Shown: one piece after another, positions 8,631 through 16,588 of the stretch
How the letters are laid out: the number at the start of each line of letters is the position of its first letter
Position numbering within the stretch: the stretch's first letter is position 1
Assembly (NCBI RefSeq): GCF_029948125.1
Contig: NZ_JASAMB010000005.1
Span: 186,001 to 250,000, forward strand
Origin: Catellatospora sp. KI3
GTDB lineage: Bacteria; Actinomycetota; Actinomycetes; Mycobacteriales; Micromonosporaceae
Reading direction: 5' to 3'
Length of the DNA stretch: 64,000 nucleotides
Made by a program: the position numbers and the translations under genes
The notes under the pieces: model-generated
The model's input: only the letters and a program-made list of their open reading frames with translations
What the model was told of the DNA's origin: nothing
Databases searched by the model: none

Positions 8631-9263
8631 CTAGCCGCGTCGCGGCAGGGTGACCGTCCTGTTCGCTCTGAGCGTCGGCAGGGCCGCGCCCCGCACCGCC
8701 GCGCGGACCTCGTCGGGTGAACCGTGCGCGTCCACGACCGTGAACCCGGCGAACTCCGGCAGGCCGCGGTAGGCGGCGTCGGCGGCGCAGAGGTAGGCCA
8801 GCTCCTCGCGGTCGATGCCGCGCAGCTCCACCCGGCGCTGCGCCTCGGCCGGGTCGACGGCCAGGTAGCAGACGACATCCGGGCGCGGGAACAGGCGGTA
8901 CGCGAGGCGGGCGAGCCGTTCGCCGCGCTGCCCCCGGGTGCGGATGGCGGCGTACTGGCAGTACGCGTACCGGTCCATCACGGCGACGCGGCCGCCCAGC
9001 CGGGCGCCGAGCACGGTCCGCGCGATGGCCAGCCAGCGGATGGTCGCCTCGGCCAGCAGGTTGCCGCCCCGGCCGAGCAGCGCGGGGCCGTCGGCGCGGC
9101 CGAACGCGCGCGCGATCCGGCTGATCACGGGCCGCCCGCCCGCGTTCTCGTAGTACGCGGCGGGCACGCCCGCCTCGGCCAGGTCGCGGGCCAGCTGCCG
9201 GGCGAGGGTGGTCTTGCCCGCGCCGTCGATGCCGACGATCGCGATGAGCACGGGTCGGGGCAC
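8631..9263 (-). CDS. Thymidylate kinase-like P-loop protein
   Basis: A 210-residue P-loop kinase with Walker A GIDGAGKTT (residues 11-19) and the MDRYAY motif (about 96-101) resembling the DR(Y/F) of dTMP kinases. It ends normally but lacks an obvious canonical LID signature, so it is likely a dTMP-kinase paralogue rather than the housekeeping Tmk. It is the first gene of a two-gene operon with the methyltransferase and diverges from the DUF1876 gene. A nucleotide or nucleoside-like substrate is expected from the family. Confidence 0.75.
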   Translation of the reverse strand: MPRPVLIAIVGIDGAGKTTLARQLARDLAEAGVPAAYYENAGGRPVISRIARAFGRADGPALLGRGGNLLAEATIRWLAIARTVLGARLGGRVAVMDRYAYCQYAAIRTRGQRGERLARLAYRLFPRPDVVCYLAVDPAEAQRRVELRGIDREELAYLCAADAAYRGLPEFAGFTVVDAHGSPDEVRAAVRGAALPTLRANRTVTLPRRG

Positions 9264-9383
9264 CGCACGATGCTAGCCGCCGCGCCCAAGCATTCGGATT
9301 CGGGCAGGTCAGGGCCGCCGCCTGGGGTTTGCGGGACAATGGCGGGGTGCGGGCCATGCGAGCCCGCGTGGAGGTCTGGGCCG

Positions 9384-9632
9384 ATGACGCACTGGAGTGT
9401 CGACGTCAGCATCGCCGAACCGGACGCGGAGGGGCACACCCGCGCGGTCGCCCGGCTGGTCTCCGGACCGGACGCCCCGCCACTGGACGGCGCCGGGGAG
9501 GCCGTACGGACCAGGTTCGACGAAGACGTGCCGGAGATCGGCGCCGAGCTGGCCGCGGGCCGGGCGCTCATCGCGCTGGGGCGGCGGCTGCTCGCCCAGG
9601 CGGACGCCGATCTGGAACGGGCCCCCGCGTGA
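9384..9632 (+). CDS. DUF1876 domain protein
   Basis: An 82-residue single-domain protein with the DUF1876 pattern: W near the N-terminus (HWSVDVSIAE), an alternating strand region and the signature VPEIGAELAAGRALIAL. The family, common in actinobacteria, has a double-stranded-RNA-binding-like fold and no settled function. The ribosome site GGAGG lies 8 bases before the ATG. Its stop overlaps the GTG start of the flavodoxin gene by four bases (GTGA), so the two are coupled. A DUF1876 gene next to stress or redox genes is common in mycobacteria. Confidence 0.88.
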   Translation: MTHWSVDVSIAEPDAEGHTRAVARLVSGPDAPPLDGAGEAVRTRFDEDVPEIGAELAAGRALIALGRRLLAQADADLERAPA

Positions 9633-10285
9633 GTGTGACCGGCGGTGTCCCGGCCGTGGCGCCGCCCGTGCCGGACCTGGACCTCCGGCCGCTGCTGCTG
9701 GCCGAGTTCGAGCCGGTGCCCGAGCCGCTCGCCGACGCCGGTCCGGGCGTACGGCAGGTGCTGGTGGCCTCGGCGTCGAAGTACGAGTCGACCCGGGAGG
9801 TCGCCCAGGCGATCGCGGCGCAGCTGTCCGGGCGCGGGCTGGAGGTCACCGAGACCGACGTGGACGAGGACAGCAACCTGGTCATGACCTCGTTCGACGC
9901 GTTCGTGCTGGGCAGCGCGGTCTACGCGGGCCAGTGGCTGCAACCGGCCCGCTGGTTCGTGCAGCGGCACGAGCCGGTCCTGGCGGCCAGGCCGGTGTGG
10001 CTGTTCTCCAGCGGACCGCTGGGCCCGCCCTCGACGTGGGAGGAGCCGGTCGACGTGGCGGGCATCGCGGAGGCGACCAGGGCCCGCGAGCACCGTGTCT
10101 TCGCGGGCCGCCTCGACCCGGAACGGCTGACGGCGGCCGACCGGGCGGTGGCGGCCGCGCTGCGCGCCCCGGAGGGCGACTTCCGCGACTGGACCGCGAT
10201 CCGGTCCTGGGCCGGGCACATCGCCGACGCGCTCACCGGCGGCGGCCCGCAGACCATGGTCCAGACCGACACCGCCCCGAACTGA
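9629..10285 (+). CDS. Flavodoxin-domain protein (HemG/protoporphyrinogen oxidase-like)
   Basis: A 218-residue protein with an N-terminal leader of about 45 residues and a flavodoxin domain. The FMN phosphate loop is VLVASASKYESTREVA (about residues 47-62), and later VLGSAVYAGQW and WLFSSGPLG match the family of menaquinone-dependent protoporphyrinogen-oxidase-like flavodoxins. The GTG start overlaps the DUF1876 stop. It converges with the TerC gene across a family 3 palindrome. An electron-transfer or oxidoreductase role is inferred; the exact partner is unknown. Confidence 0.82.
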   Translation: MSVTGGVPAVAPPVPDLDLRPLLLAEFEPVPEPLADAGPGVRQVLVASASKYESTREVAQAIAAQLSGRGLEVTETDVDEDSNLVMTSFDAFVLGSAVYAGQWLQPARWFVQRHEPVLAARPVWLFSSGPLGPPSTWEEPVDVAGIAEATRAREHRVFAGRLDPERLTAADRAVAAALRAPEGDFRDWTAIRSWAGHIADALTGGGPQTMVQTDTAPN

Positions 10286-10303
10286 GCGCCGCGCCCGGGC
10301 GTG

Positions 10304-10352
10304 AAGAAGGGCCCCTTCCACCTCGCAAAGCGATAAGAAGGGGCCCTTCCTT
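10304..10352. terminator. 49-bp palindromic repeat, family 3, copy A (putative bidirectional terminator)
   Basis: The arms AAGGGCCCCTTC (10307-10318) and GAAGGGGCCCTT (10337-10348) form a perfect 12-bp stem around an 18-base loop that contains AAAGCGATAAG. The same element occurs at 41512-41560 (inverted) and 44261-44309. All three lie between convergent gene pairs, here flavodoxin and TerC. Confidence 0.85.
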
Positions 10353-10378
10353 GCCTCGACCGCGCGGGGCGGTGGGCG

Positions 10379-11434
10379 TCAGCGGCGGGCGGGCTCGGCG
10401 GGTGCGACGGCCTCCGCCTCCGCCTCCGCCTCGGCCAGGGCGCGGGCGTCGCGGCGGTTGGCGACCAGGCTCGCGACGGTGACGATCACCAGCACCGCGA
10501 TGATCACGCCGAGCGAGAGCAGCGTCGGCACCTCGGGCAGGGCGGGCCACACGCCGTGCGCCCAGTGCAGCACCAGCTTCACGCCGATGAAGGCCAGGAT
10601 GATCGCCAGGCCGTGGTTGAGGTAGCGCAGCTTGCCCAGGGCGTTGTGCAGTACGAAGTACAGCGCGCGCAGGCCCAGCAGGGCGAAGGCGTTGGTGGCG
10701 AAGACCAGGTACGGGTCCTCGGTGACGCCGTACACGGCGGGGACGGAGTCGACCGCGAAGACGATGTCGGTGAGGAACACCGCCGCCACCACCAGGGCCA
10801 TCGGGGTGAGCGCGCGGACGCCGTCACGGCGCACGGTCAGGCGCGAGCCGTGGTACTGCTCGGTGACCGGCATGAACCGGCGCAGCACCCGCACGCCGCG
10901 CATCCGGTCGATGTCGATCTCGTGCGGTCCGCCCCGGACCGCGTCGCGCATCACCTTCACGGCGGTGACCAGCAGTACGGCGCCGAACAGCACGAACGCC
11001 CAGGTGCCGGTCTTGAGCACGGCGGCACCGGCGGCGATGAACACGGCCCGCAGCACCAGCGCGCCGACGATGCCGTAGAGCAGCACCCGCTGCGCGAGCG
11101 CGGCGGGCACCGCGAACGCCGTCAGGAGCAGCATGAACACGAACAGGTTGTCCACGGACAGGGACTTCTCCACCACGTACCCGGTGAAGAACTCGACCGC
11201 GGGCGTGCCGCCGTAGCGCGACCAGACGAAGAAGCCGAAGGCGACCGGCAGGGCCAGGTAGAACACCGTCCAGCCGACCGCCTCGCGCATGCTGACCTCG
11301 TGCGGTCTGCGCGTGATGACGAAGTCGAGCGCGAGCAGGCCCAGCAGCACGACCACGGTGATCGCCCACAGCCACGGCGTGCCGATCGTGGCGGCAGCGG
11401 CGGTCGGGGCGGCGACGAGGGTGTCGACGGGCAT
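10379..11434 (-). CDS. TerC/Alx-family membrane protein, probable manganese exporter
   Basis: A 351-residue integral membrane protein with about nine hydrophobic segments. It contains both TerC signatures: EKSLSVDNLFVFMLLL (near residue 89) and FLTDIVFAVDSVPAVYGVTE (near residue 222), whose acidic residues sit in the membrane and bind metal. The C-terminus is Ala/Glu-rich. Family members export Mn2+ from the cytoplasm. The ATG at 11434 has TGGAG seven bases upstream. A yybP-ykoY manganese riboswitch lies directly in the leader at 11456-11560, which supports manganese export rather than tellurite resistance. Confidence 0.92.
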   Translation of the reverse strand: MPVDTLVAAPTAAAATIGTPWLWAITVVVLLGLLALDFVITRRPHEVSMREAVGWTVFYLALPVAFGFFVWSRYGGTPAVEFFTGYVVEKSLSVDNLFVFMLLLTAFAVPAALAQRVLLYGIVGALVLRAVFIAAGAAVLKTGTWAFVLFGAVLLVTAVKVMRDAVRGGPHEIDIDRMRGVRVLRRFMPVTEQYHGSRLTVRRDGVRALTPMALVVAAVFLTDIVFAVDSVPAVYGVTEDPYLVFATNAFALLGLRALYFVLHNALGKLRYLNHGLAIILAFIGVKLVLHWAHGVWPALPEVPTLLSLGVIIAVLVIVTVASLVANRRDARALAEAEAEAEAVAPAEPARR

Positions 11435-11455
11435 GACGAGACTCCAGACGTTGAT

Positions 11456-11560
11456 GTCTGAGGTCTCCCTCGCCTACCGCGTGCGGCAGGCGTCCGTCCG
11501 GGGCCGGCTGGGCCGGTCCGTGATGACCGGAACGGATCTGGTGAGGTACTCCCCTCGGAC
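11456..11560 (-). promoter_or_regulatory. yybP-ykoY manganese riboswitch (leader of the TerC gene)
   Basis: Read on the minus strand the leader starts GTCCGAGGGGAGTACCTC and ends GCGAGGGAGACCTCAGAC. The two conserved internal-loop strands of the yybP-ykoY aptamer (GGGGAGTA and GGGAGACCTC) are both present. The ends pair as P1 (GTC-GAGG with CCTC-GAC). Directly downstream GTCTG, abutting the GGAG ribosome site, can pair with CAGAC of P1, so P1 formation and ribosome-site occlusion are mutually exclusive. That predicts activation by Mn2+. Confidence 0.88.
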
Positions 11561-11627
11561 GCCGAGGATAACGGCCCTACCTGGGAACTTCCTGAATCCG
11601 ACCCCTCCCGCCCCACCCGGCCCGCGA

Positions 11628-11660
11628 GCCCCGGCCGAACCGAAGATCGCTGGCCGGGGC
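11628..11660 (-). terminator. Hairpin terminator of the DinB-family gene
   Basis: A 9-bp perfect stem (GCCCCGGCC, arms 11628-11636 and 11652-11660) with a 15-base loop lies just after the DinB-family stop codon and before the riboswitch leader of TerC. Confidence 0.5.
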
Positions 11661-11670
11661 GGGGGTCTGT

Positions 11671-12210
11671 TTACTCGGCCGGGGCGACGGCGTCGAGGGC
11701 GGGCATGTACCTGCGCCAGGGCCCCACGTCGGTGCGGTAGCGGCGGGCCAGGACCTCGCCGACCTGGCCGAGGTGGGTGAGGTCGTGGGCGACCCAGGCG
11801 GCCAGCAGCTGCCCGAGGCGGACCTCGCCGAGCTCGGGGTGGCTGCCGGGGCGGTCCAGGTCGGCGTCGGTGAGGCCCCGCGCGGCGAGCTGTTCCAGGC
11901 TGCGGCGGCGGGCGTCGGCGAACGCGGTGAGCAGCTCGTCGACGGGCTGCGGGGCCTCGCGTAGCATGGCGACCCGGTCGAAGGGCTCGAAGGCGCGGCC
12001 GGTGCCGTGTTCGATGATCATCTGGGCGCGGGGCAGCCAGTTCGTGGCGTCGCCGTGGCGCAGGTGGCCGAGGATGTCGTACGCGCTCCAGGTTTCGGGG
12101 CCGTCGTCTCGGTGCAGCCACTGCCGGGGTAGGCCGGACAGCAGTGTGCGCAGGGTGTCGGGGGTGCGGGCCAGCATCGCGGTGGCGTCGGCCAGTTCCA
12201 TGCGCGCCAT
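11671..12210 (-). CDS. DinB superfamily protein
   Basis: A 179-residue four-helix-bundle protein of the DinB/YfiT superfamily. The three metal-binding His positions are suggested by HLRHGD (about residue 50) and by HDLTHLGQVGEV near the C-terminus. The conserved WSAYDILGHLRH pattern is typical of actinobacterial DinB proteins annotated as thiol transferases or unknown. The ATG at 12210 is taken because upstream in-frame sequence is unlike the family; an ATG at 12201 is also possible. It stands alone, divergent from the large glycosidase-like gene. The substrate, possibly mycothiol, is inferred from family knowledge. Confidence 0.8.
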   Translation of the reverse strand: MARMELADATAMLARTPDTLRTLLSGLPRQWLHRDDGPETWSAYDILGHLRHGDATNWLPRAQMIIEHGTGRAFEPFDRVAMLREAPQPVDELLTAFADARRRSLEQLAARGLTDADLDRPGSHPELGEVRLGQLLAAWVAHDLTHLGQVGEVLARRYRTDVGPWRRYMPALDAVAPAE

Positions 12211-12273
12211 GCTACCGCCGCCGTGATCAACTCGTGACCTTCCGTCCCGGGTGGCCTGCCCTAATATGCGAGC

Positions 12274-15200
12274 GTGTTTCACAATCGCCGTCCCCCGCGT
12301 CCGTTGTCGCTGCTCGCCGCCGTGCTCGTCCTGCTACTGCTCGGCGCCGGAGTCGCGTACGGCGTCGGCGACGCGCTCGGGCTCAGCTGGGCCCCCGCCA
12401 CGGTGCCGCAGGAGCACCCGAGCGCCGCGCCGGTACGCCAGGCCGTCCCCGCTCCGGCCGTCGCGACCGTGGTCGTGCCCGACGAGCTGCGGCTGGCCAA
12501 GGCCGGTGCCGCCGTCGCCGACGCGATCGCCGCGCGCGGGCTGCCCCGCCCGGCCGTCGCCGCGCAGGCCGGGACCGGTCCGGCGGTGCGTACGCGGATC
12601 GAGGCCGCCCCGGATGCGGCGCCCGAGTCCTACGCGGTCGCCTCCGCCGGGGCCGACGTCACCGTCACGGCCGCCGACCAGGCCGGGCTCGCCGCCGGGC
12701 TGTACGCGGTCGCCGACCGGATCCGCTCCGGCAACGCGCCCGTCCCGCCCGGCGAGGACGGCAAGCTGATCACCCCGCGCCTGGGCCTGCGGCTCACCGA
12801 CGCGGGCTCGGTCGGCCGCGAACCGGACGCGGCGGCGTTCGCGGCGGGCACCGACTACTCGCTCAACACCGACATCGTCGGGCAGGCGCTGCTGCCCCGG
12901 GCGCCGTGGGTCGACGCCGCCGCGGTCGAGCGCATCGGCACCCAGTTCCGGCAGTACGTCGACCACGCCGCCGCCCAGGGCTACAACGGCGTCGTCCTGC
13001 CCGGCTTCCTGGAGTACGTCACCTTCGCCGGGGTCGGCGACGGCCGGGCCGTCTACCCGGCCGGGGACCCGCACGTGGACCGGGCCAAGGCACTGGTCGC
13101 CGCGTTCGGCCCCGTCTTCCGGTACGCCGACGACATGGGTCTGCGGGTCTTCCTGCTCACCGACATGCTGGCCGTGTCGCCGCCGCTGGAGCGCTACCTG
13201 CGCGCCACCACCGGCGGCCTGGACACCGCCGACCCGAGGCTCTGGGCCGTCTACCAGGCGGGCCTGTCCGAGCTGTTCCAGTCGCTGCCGTTCGTCGACG
13301 GCCTGATGGTGCGCATCGGCGAGGGCGGCGAGGTGTACGCCCAGAACGGCTGGGACTTCTCGTCGAAGATCGCCGTCACCACCGACGAGTCGGTCCGGGC
13401 CATGCTCCGGGCGCTGCTGGCCACGGCCGGGCAGGCGGGCAAGGACGTGATCTTCCGGACCTGGACCGTCGGCGTCGGGGCGGTCGGCGACCTGCACACC
13501 AACCCCGAGTCGTACCGGCAGGTGCTCGGCGGCCTCGACGACCCGCACCTGATCGTGTCCACCAAGTACACCCTCGGCGACTTCTACAGCCACCTGCCGC
13601 TCAACACCACCCTCGCGGAGGGGACGCAGCGGCGGATCGTGGAGTTCCAGGCCCGGCGTGAGTTCGAGGCGTTCGGCTCGCTACCCAACGACCTCGGCCC
13701 GCTGCACCAGCAGGCGCTGCGCGAGTTCCTGGCCGCCAACCCGCGCGTGGAGGGCGTGTGGAACTGGACCCAGGACGGCGGCCCGCTCCGGGCCGGACCG
13801 ATGTCGCTCTACCTGCGCACCGGCTTCTGGCAGCTGTACGACCTGAACACGTACACCACCGCCCGGCTGGCCTGGAACCCCGACGCCGACCCGGCGCAGC
13901 TCACCGCCGACTGGGCCTACCGCACCTTCTCCGCCGACCCGGCCACGGTCGCCGCGATCGGCCAGGCCATGGCGCTGTCCCGGGAGGCGGTCAGCAAGGG
14001 CCTCTACCTCGGCCCGTACGCGGACAACAGCGTCAAGGCGCTCGGCCTGGAGCCGCCGCCGATGATGTGGATCTTCGAGTGGGACATCCCCACCGGCGAC
14101 TCGGCCGCGCTGGACAGCATCTACGCCGTCAGCGCCGGACGCGTCGACGAGGCCGTCGCCGAGGGCGAGCAGGCGACCGGGCTGGCCCGGCGCATGCGCG
14201 ACCTGGTCGCCGCCACCGACCCGGCGGCCTGGCGCGACCCCGAGCTGCGCAAGCGGTTCACGCAGACGCTGGACTACCAGGTCAACCTGTTCGAGACCCT
14301 GGGCGCGTACCGGACCGCGGTGCTGCGGCACACCCAGTGGCTCGACACCGGCGACCAGGCCGCCTACGACGCGTGGCGGCAGGCCGAGACGACCTACCGG
14401 GCCGCCCGCGAGCTGCACAACGGGCGCTACCGCGGCAACGTGGACCTGCCCGCGTTCAACTTCACCGCCGCCGACCTCGGCGCAGTCCGGGCCGACCGCG
14501 ACCCGGCCATGGCCTGGGTCGCCCGCATCCTGCTCGTCCTCATCGCGCTGGTGGTGCTGTGGGGCTGGCGCGGGGGCCGCGCGGCGCGGGCGCTGTGGCT
14601 GGGCGCGACCCGGCCGTGGCGCCTGGCCGACCTGCCCACCCCGGACTCGCGGCTGGACCGCGTGCTGGTGTGGGCGATCCCGGCACTGGTGCTGGTCGCC
14701 AGCCGGGCCGCGCTGACCTGGTTCGCCGCCCCGGCGCACCTGCTGGTCACGCTGGGCGGGTGGCTGCTGTTCGCCCTGGTGGTGCGGCTGATCGTCGGCC
14801 GCCGCGACCCGTTCCACGCCTGGGCGGTCATCGGCGGCGTGGCCCTGCTGCGCAGCGTCCTCCTGCTGGCGGCGCTGGCCACCCGGGGCCCCGGCCGGTA
14901 CTGGTTCAACTTCTGGACCGACCCGACCCTGCGCTTCGCCTACATCACGGTCGCGTTCGCCGCCTTCGGCTGGCTGTTCGTCGCCACCGCCCTGGTCCTG
15001 CGCACCCGCTACGGCCTGCTGCGCCGCCGCGCCGTGGGCACGTCGCTGGCCGCGGCCGGCACGGCCCTGGCGGCGCTGTCCGGGCTGGTGGCCGCGATGG
15101 GGCTGGAGCGGGCGCTGACCATCTGGAACGACCAGATGGCGCTGCTGCCCTGGGGCCTGTCCCGGATCCTCGGCATCACCGTCTACCTGGGCATCCCGGC

Positions 15201-15297
15201 CGAGCTGCCGGTCGCGGCGATGATCGCCGGGCTGGTGCTGCTCGGCGCGGGCGCCGTGATCTCGGTCGGCCCGAGTCGCGTGCCCGCCCGCCCCTAG
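12274..15297 (+). CDS. Large membrane-anchored glycoside-hydrolase-like protein
   Basis: A 1007-residue protein. Residues 10-35 form a signal anchor, and residues 60-155 resemble the alpha/beta N-terminal domain that precedes catalytic barrels of GH20 and GH67 enzymes (VTAADQAGLAAGLYAVADRI). Residues 170-600 look like a TIM barrel with acidic residues in LMVRIGEGGEVY and an aromatic GVWNWTQDGG segment, also reminiscent of alpha-glucuronidases. A helical region follows, then about seven membrane segments from residue 745 to the end. This tail is unusual for a glycosidase. Catalytic residues cannot be assigned with confidence. The GTG start at 12274 places the signal anchor at the N-terminus. 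A 17-bp perfect hairpin ends the transcript. Confidence 0.7.
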   Translation: MFHNRRPPRPLSLLAAVLVLLLLGAGVAYGVGDALGLSWAPATVPQEHPSAAPVRQAVPAPAVATVVVPDELRLAKAGAAVADAIAARGLPRPAVAAQAGTGPAVRTRIEAAPDAAPESYAVASAGADVTVTAADQAGLAAGLYAVADRIRSGNAPVPPGEDGKLITPRLGLRLTDAGSVGREPDAAAFAAGTDYSLNTDIVGQALLPRAPWVDAAAVERIGTQFRQYVDHAAAQGYNGVVLPGFLEYVTFAGVGDGRAVYPAGDPHVDRAKALVAAFGPVFRYADDMGLRVFLLTDMLAVSPPLERYLRATTGGLDTADPRLWAVYQAGLSELFQSLPFVDGLMVRIGEGGEVYAQNGWDFSSKIAVTTDESVRAMLRALLATAGQAGKDVIFRTWTVGVGAVGDLHTNPESYRQVLGGLDDPHLIVSTKYTLGDFYSHLPLNTTLAEGTQRRIVEFQARREFEAFGSLPNDLGPLHQQALREFLAANPRVEGVWNWTQDGGPLRAGPMSLYLRTGFWQLYDLNTYTTARLAWNPDADPAQLTADWAYRTFSADPATVAAIGQAMALSREAVSKGLYLGPYADNSVKALGLEPPPMMWIFEWDIPTGDSAALDSIYAVSAGRVDEAVAEGEQATGLARRMRDLVAATDPAAWRDPELRKRFTQTLDYQVNLFETLGAYRTAVLRHTQWLDTGDQAAYDAWRQAETTYRAARELHNGRYRGNVDLPAFNFTAADLGAVRADRDPAMAWVARILLVLIALVVLWGWRGGRAARALWLGATRPWRLADLPTPDSRLDRVLVWAIPALVLVASRAALTWFAAPAHLLVTLGGWLLFALVVRLIVGRRDPFHAWAVIGGVALLRSVLLLAALATRGPGRYWFNFWTDPTLRFAYITVAFAAFGWLFVATALVLRTRYGLLRRRAVGTSLAAAGTALAALSGLVAAMGLERALTIWNDQMALLPWGLSRILGITVYLGIPAELPVAAMIAGLVLLGAGAVISVGPSRVPARP

Positions 15298-15301
15298 GCG
15301 T

Positions 15302-15344
15302 CGCCCGCCGCCGCGCCCCGCTCTGGTGGGCGCGGCGGCGGGCG
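15302..15344 (+). terminator. Strong hairpin terminator
   Basis: A perfect 17-bp GC stem (15302-15318 with 15328-15344) and a 9-base loop begin 5 bases after the stop codon of the glycosidase-like gene. Confidence 0.85.
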
Positions 15345-15405
15345 ATCACCGTCCGCGGTCATCTCGTGGCGTCCGGGCGGGCGGATGGACCGCAGGCGGC
15401 GATCA
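15343..15405. repeat. Intergenic inverted repeat, family 5, copy 2
   Basis: Second copy of the element at 6199-6260: GTCCGCGGTCAT at one end and GACCGCAGGCGGCGATCA at the other, with a divergent centre. It overlaps the tail of the terminator stem and runs into the end of the DUF2809 gene on the minus strand. Confidence 0.65.
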
Positions 15406-15813
15406 ACCCGCCGTCGCCGCCGTGTCGTCAGGGCGGGGCCTGGCCGGCAGCCAGAGCAGGAGGGCCAGGGGAATCACGCCGACCGGGTACCAGAGCAGGT
15501 CGACCGGGTCGAACTGGACGCCGAGCACCAGCCGGGCCAGCAGGCTGCGCTGGGACAGGTACGCCGGAACGCCGGTGAGCTGCGAGCACTCCACGGCCCA
15601 GCAGAACGCGACCGCGACCGCCCCGGCGACCAGCGGCCGGATCCGGGGCCACAGCAGGAAGACCCCGGCGTAGACCATCGACGCGTACAGCGCGGTGCCG
15701 GAGAACTGCTCGACCGGTCCGTCCCACAGCGCCCGGATCGCCAGCGCCACGGCCAGGAACCCGGCCGCCGCGACCAGGGACAGCACACGGATCACGCGGG
15801 GGTTCGACAGCAT
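15403..15813 (-). CDS. DUF2809 family membrane protein
   Basis: A 136-residue protein with four membrane segments. The pattern ALYASMVYAGVFLLWPRI, then FCWAVECSQL with an in-membrane Glu, then FDPVDLLWYPVGV matches DUF2809, a VanZ-like family of small membrane proteins without an established role. The ATG at 15813 gives the expected length. It follows the next minus-strand gene (15844-16551) by 30 bases and may be co-transcribed with it. Confidence 0.8.
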   Translation of the reverse strand: MLSNPRVIRVLSLVAAAGFLAVALAIRALWDGPVEQFSGTALYASMVYAGVFLLWPRIRPLVAGAVAVAFCWAVECSQLTGVPAYLSQRSLLARLVLGVQFDPVDLLWYPVGVIPLALLLWLPARPRPDDTAATAG

Positions 15814-15843
15814 CCGGGCATGGTAGCCGCCGCCCCGGGCGCG

Positions 15844-16551
15844 TCAGGTCGTGGCGGGCCGGGGTGCGGCCGCGCGCAGCCGCGACCGCCGGTAGCACGG
15901 GAAGGCCAGCGCGATCAGCAGGGACAGCAGCGGGGCGGGGGAGCCGAACAGGGCCTTCCACACCACGAAGTCCAGCACCGGAACCGCCACCGCGGCCCAG
16001 TACAGCCAGGCGGGCAGGGCAGGGGCGCGCCAGCGCGGGTCGGTCCACGGGGTGTGCCGCCAGGGCTTGGCCACCGACAGCCAGGCCTGGAACGCGATCG
16101 TCGCGGCCATCAGCGCCGACGACGCGATCTGCACCCCTGCGTCGCCGCCCACCAGGGCGTCCAGCCGCGGGCTCAGCACGAACGCGCCGACGACCAGCTG
16201 CGTCAGCGTGAGCACGAACTTGACCAGTACCCACCAGTGCCGCAGGTAGCCCCACGCGGTCAGCCCGGACAGCATCAGGCCGGTGAACGCCGCCGAGGTG
16301 CCCAGGTGCGCCAGCAGCTGCTTGTCCAGCACCCGGGCGGAGTCGTAGCCGCCGGGTCCGCTGAGCAGCAGGACGCACAGGGCGAGCGCGAAGCTCATCC
16401 AGCCGATCGACGTCACCGCGTGCAGCCATACCAGCGACTGCCGCCCCCACTGCCCACTCCTGCGTGCCACGGCTGACAGCCTCGCCGCCGTACGGCCGCG
16501 GCGCATCCGGGCCGGACCCTGACCGGCCCCCGAGTGCCCGCTGGGTGACAT
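15844..16551 (-). CDS. Putative integral membrane protein
   Basis: A 235-residue protein with a basic N-terminal tail and about six membrane segments. The LVWLHAVTSIGWMSFALALCV segment (quoted in part: LHAVTSIGWMSFALAL) with a membrane-embedded His resembles DUF2269-type and other haem or copper-related membrane proteins, but no firm family can be given. The ATG at 16551 or an internal ATG at 16506 could be the start; the latter removes only the basic tail. It is likely in one transcript with the DUF2809 gene. No catalytic motif is seen. Confidence 0.65.
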   Translation of the reverse strand: MSPSGHSGAGQGPARMRRGRTAARLSAVARRSGQWGRQSLVWLHAVTSIGWMSFALALCVLLLSGPGGYDSARVLDKQLLAHLGTSAAFTGLMLSGLTAWGYLRHWWVLVKFVLTLTQLVVGAFVLSPRLDALVGGDAGVQIASSALMAATIAFQAWLSVAKPWRHTPWTDPRWRAPALPAWLYWAAVAVPVLDFVVWKALFGSPAPLLSLLIALAFPCYRRSRLRAAAPRPATT

Positions 16552-16588
16552 CCCTGGCCCGGGGGCGATCGGGCGCGCGGGCGACGGT

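Noticed and set aside
6706-9357. Minus-strand open frame of 883 codons across the LLM oxidoreductase and kinase genes
   Set aside because: Low-complexity, no recognisable domain, and overlaps genes with strong motifs on both strands.
10379-11434. Tellurite resistance as the role of TerC
   Set aside because: No other ter genes are near, and the manganese riboswitch points to Mn2+ export.
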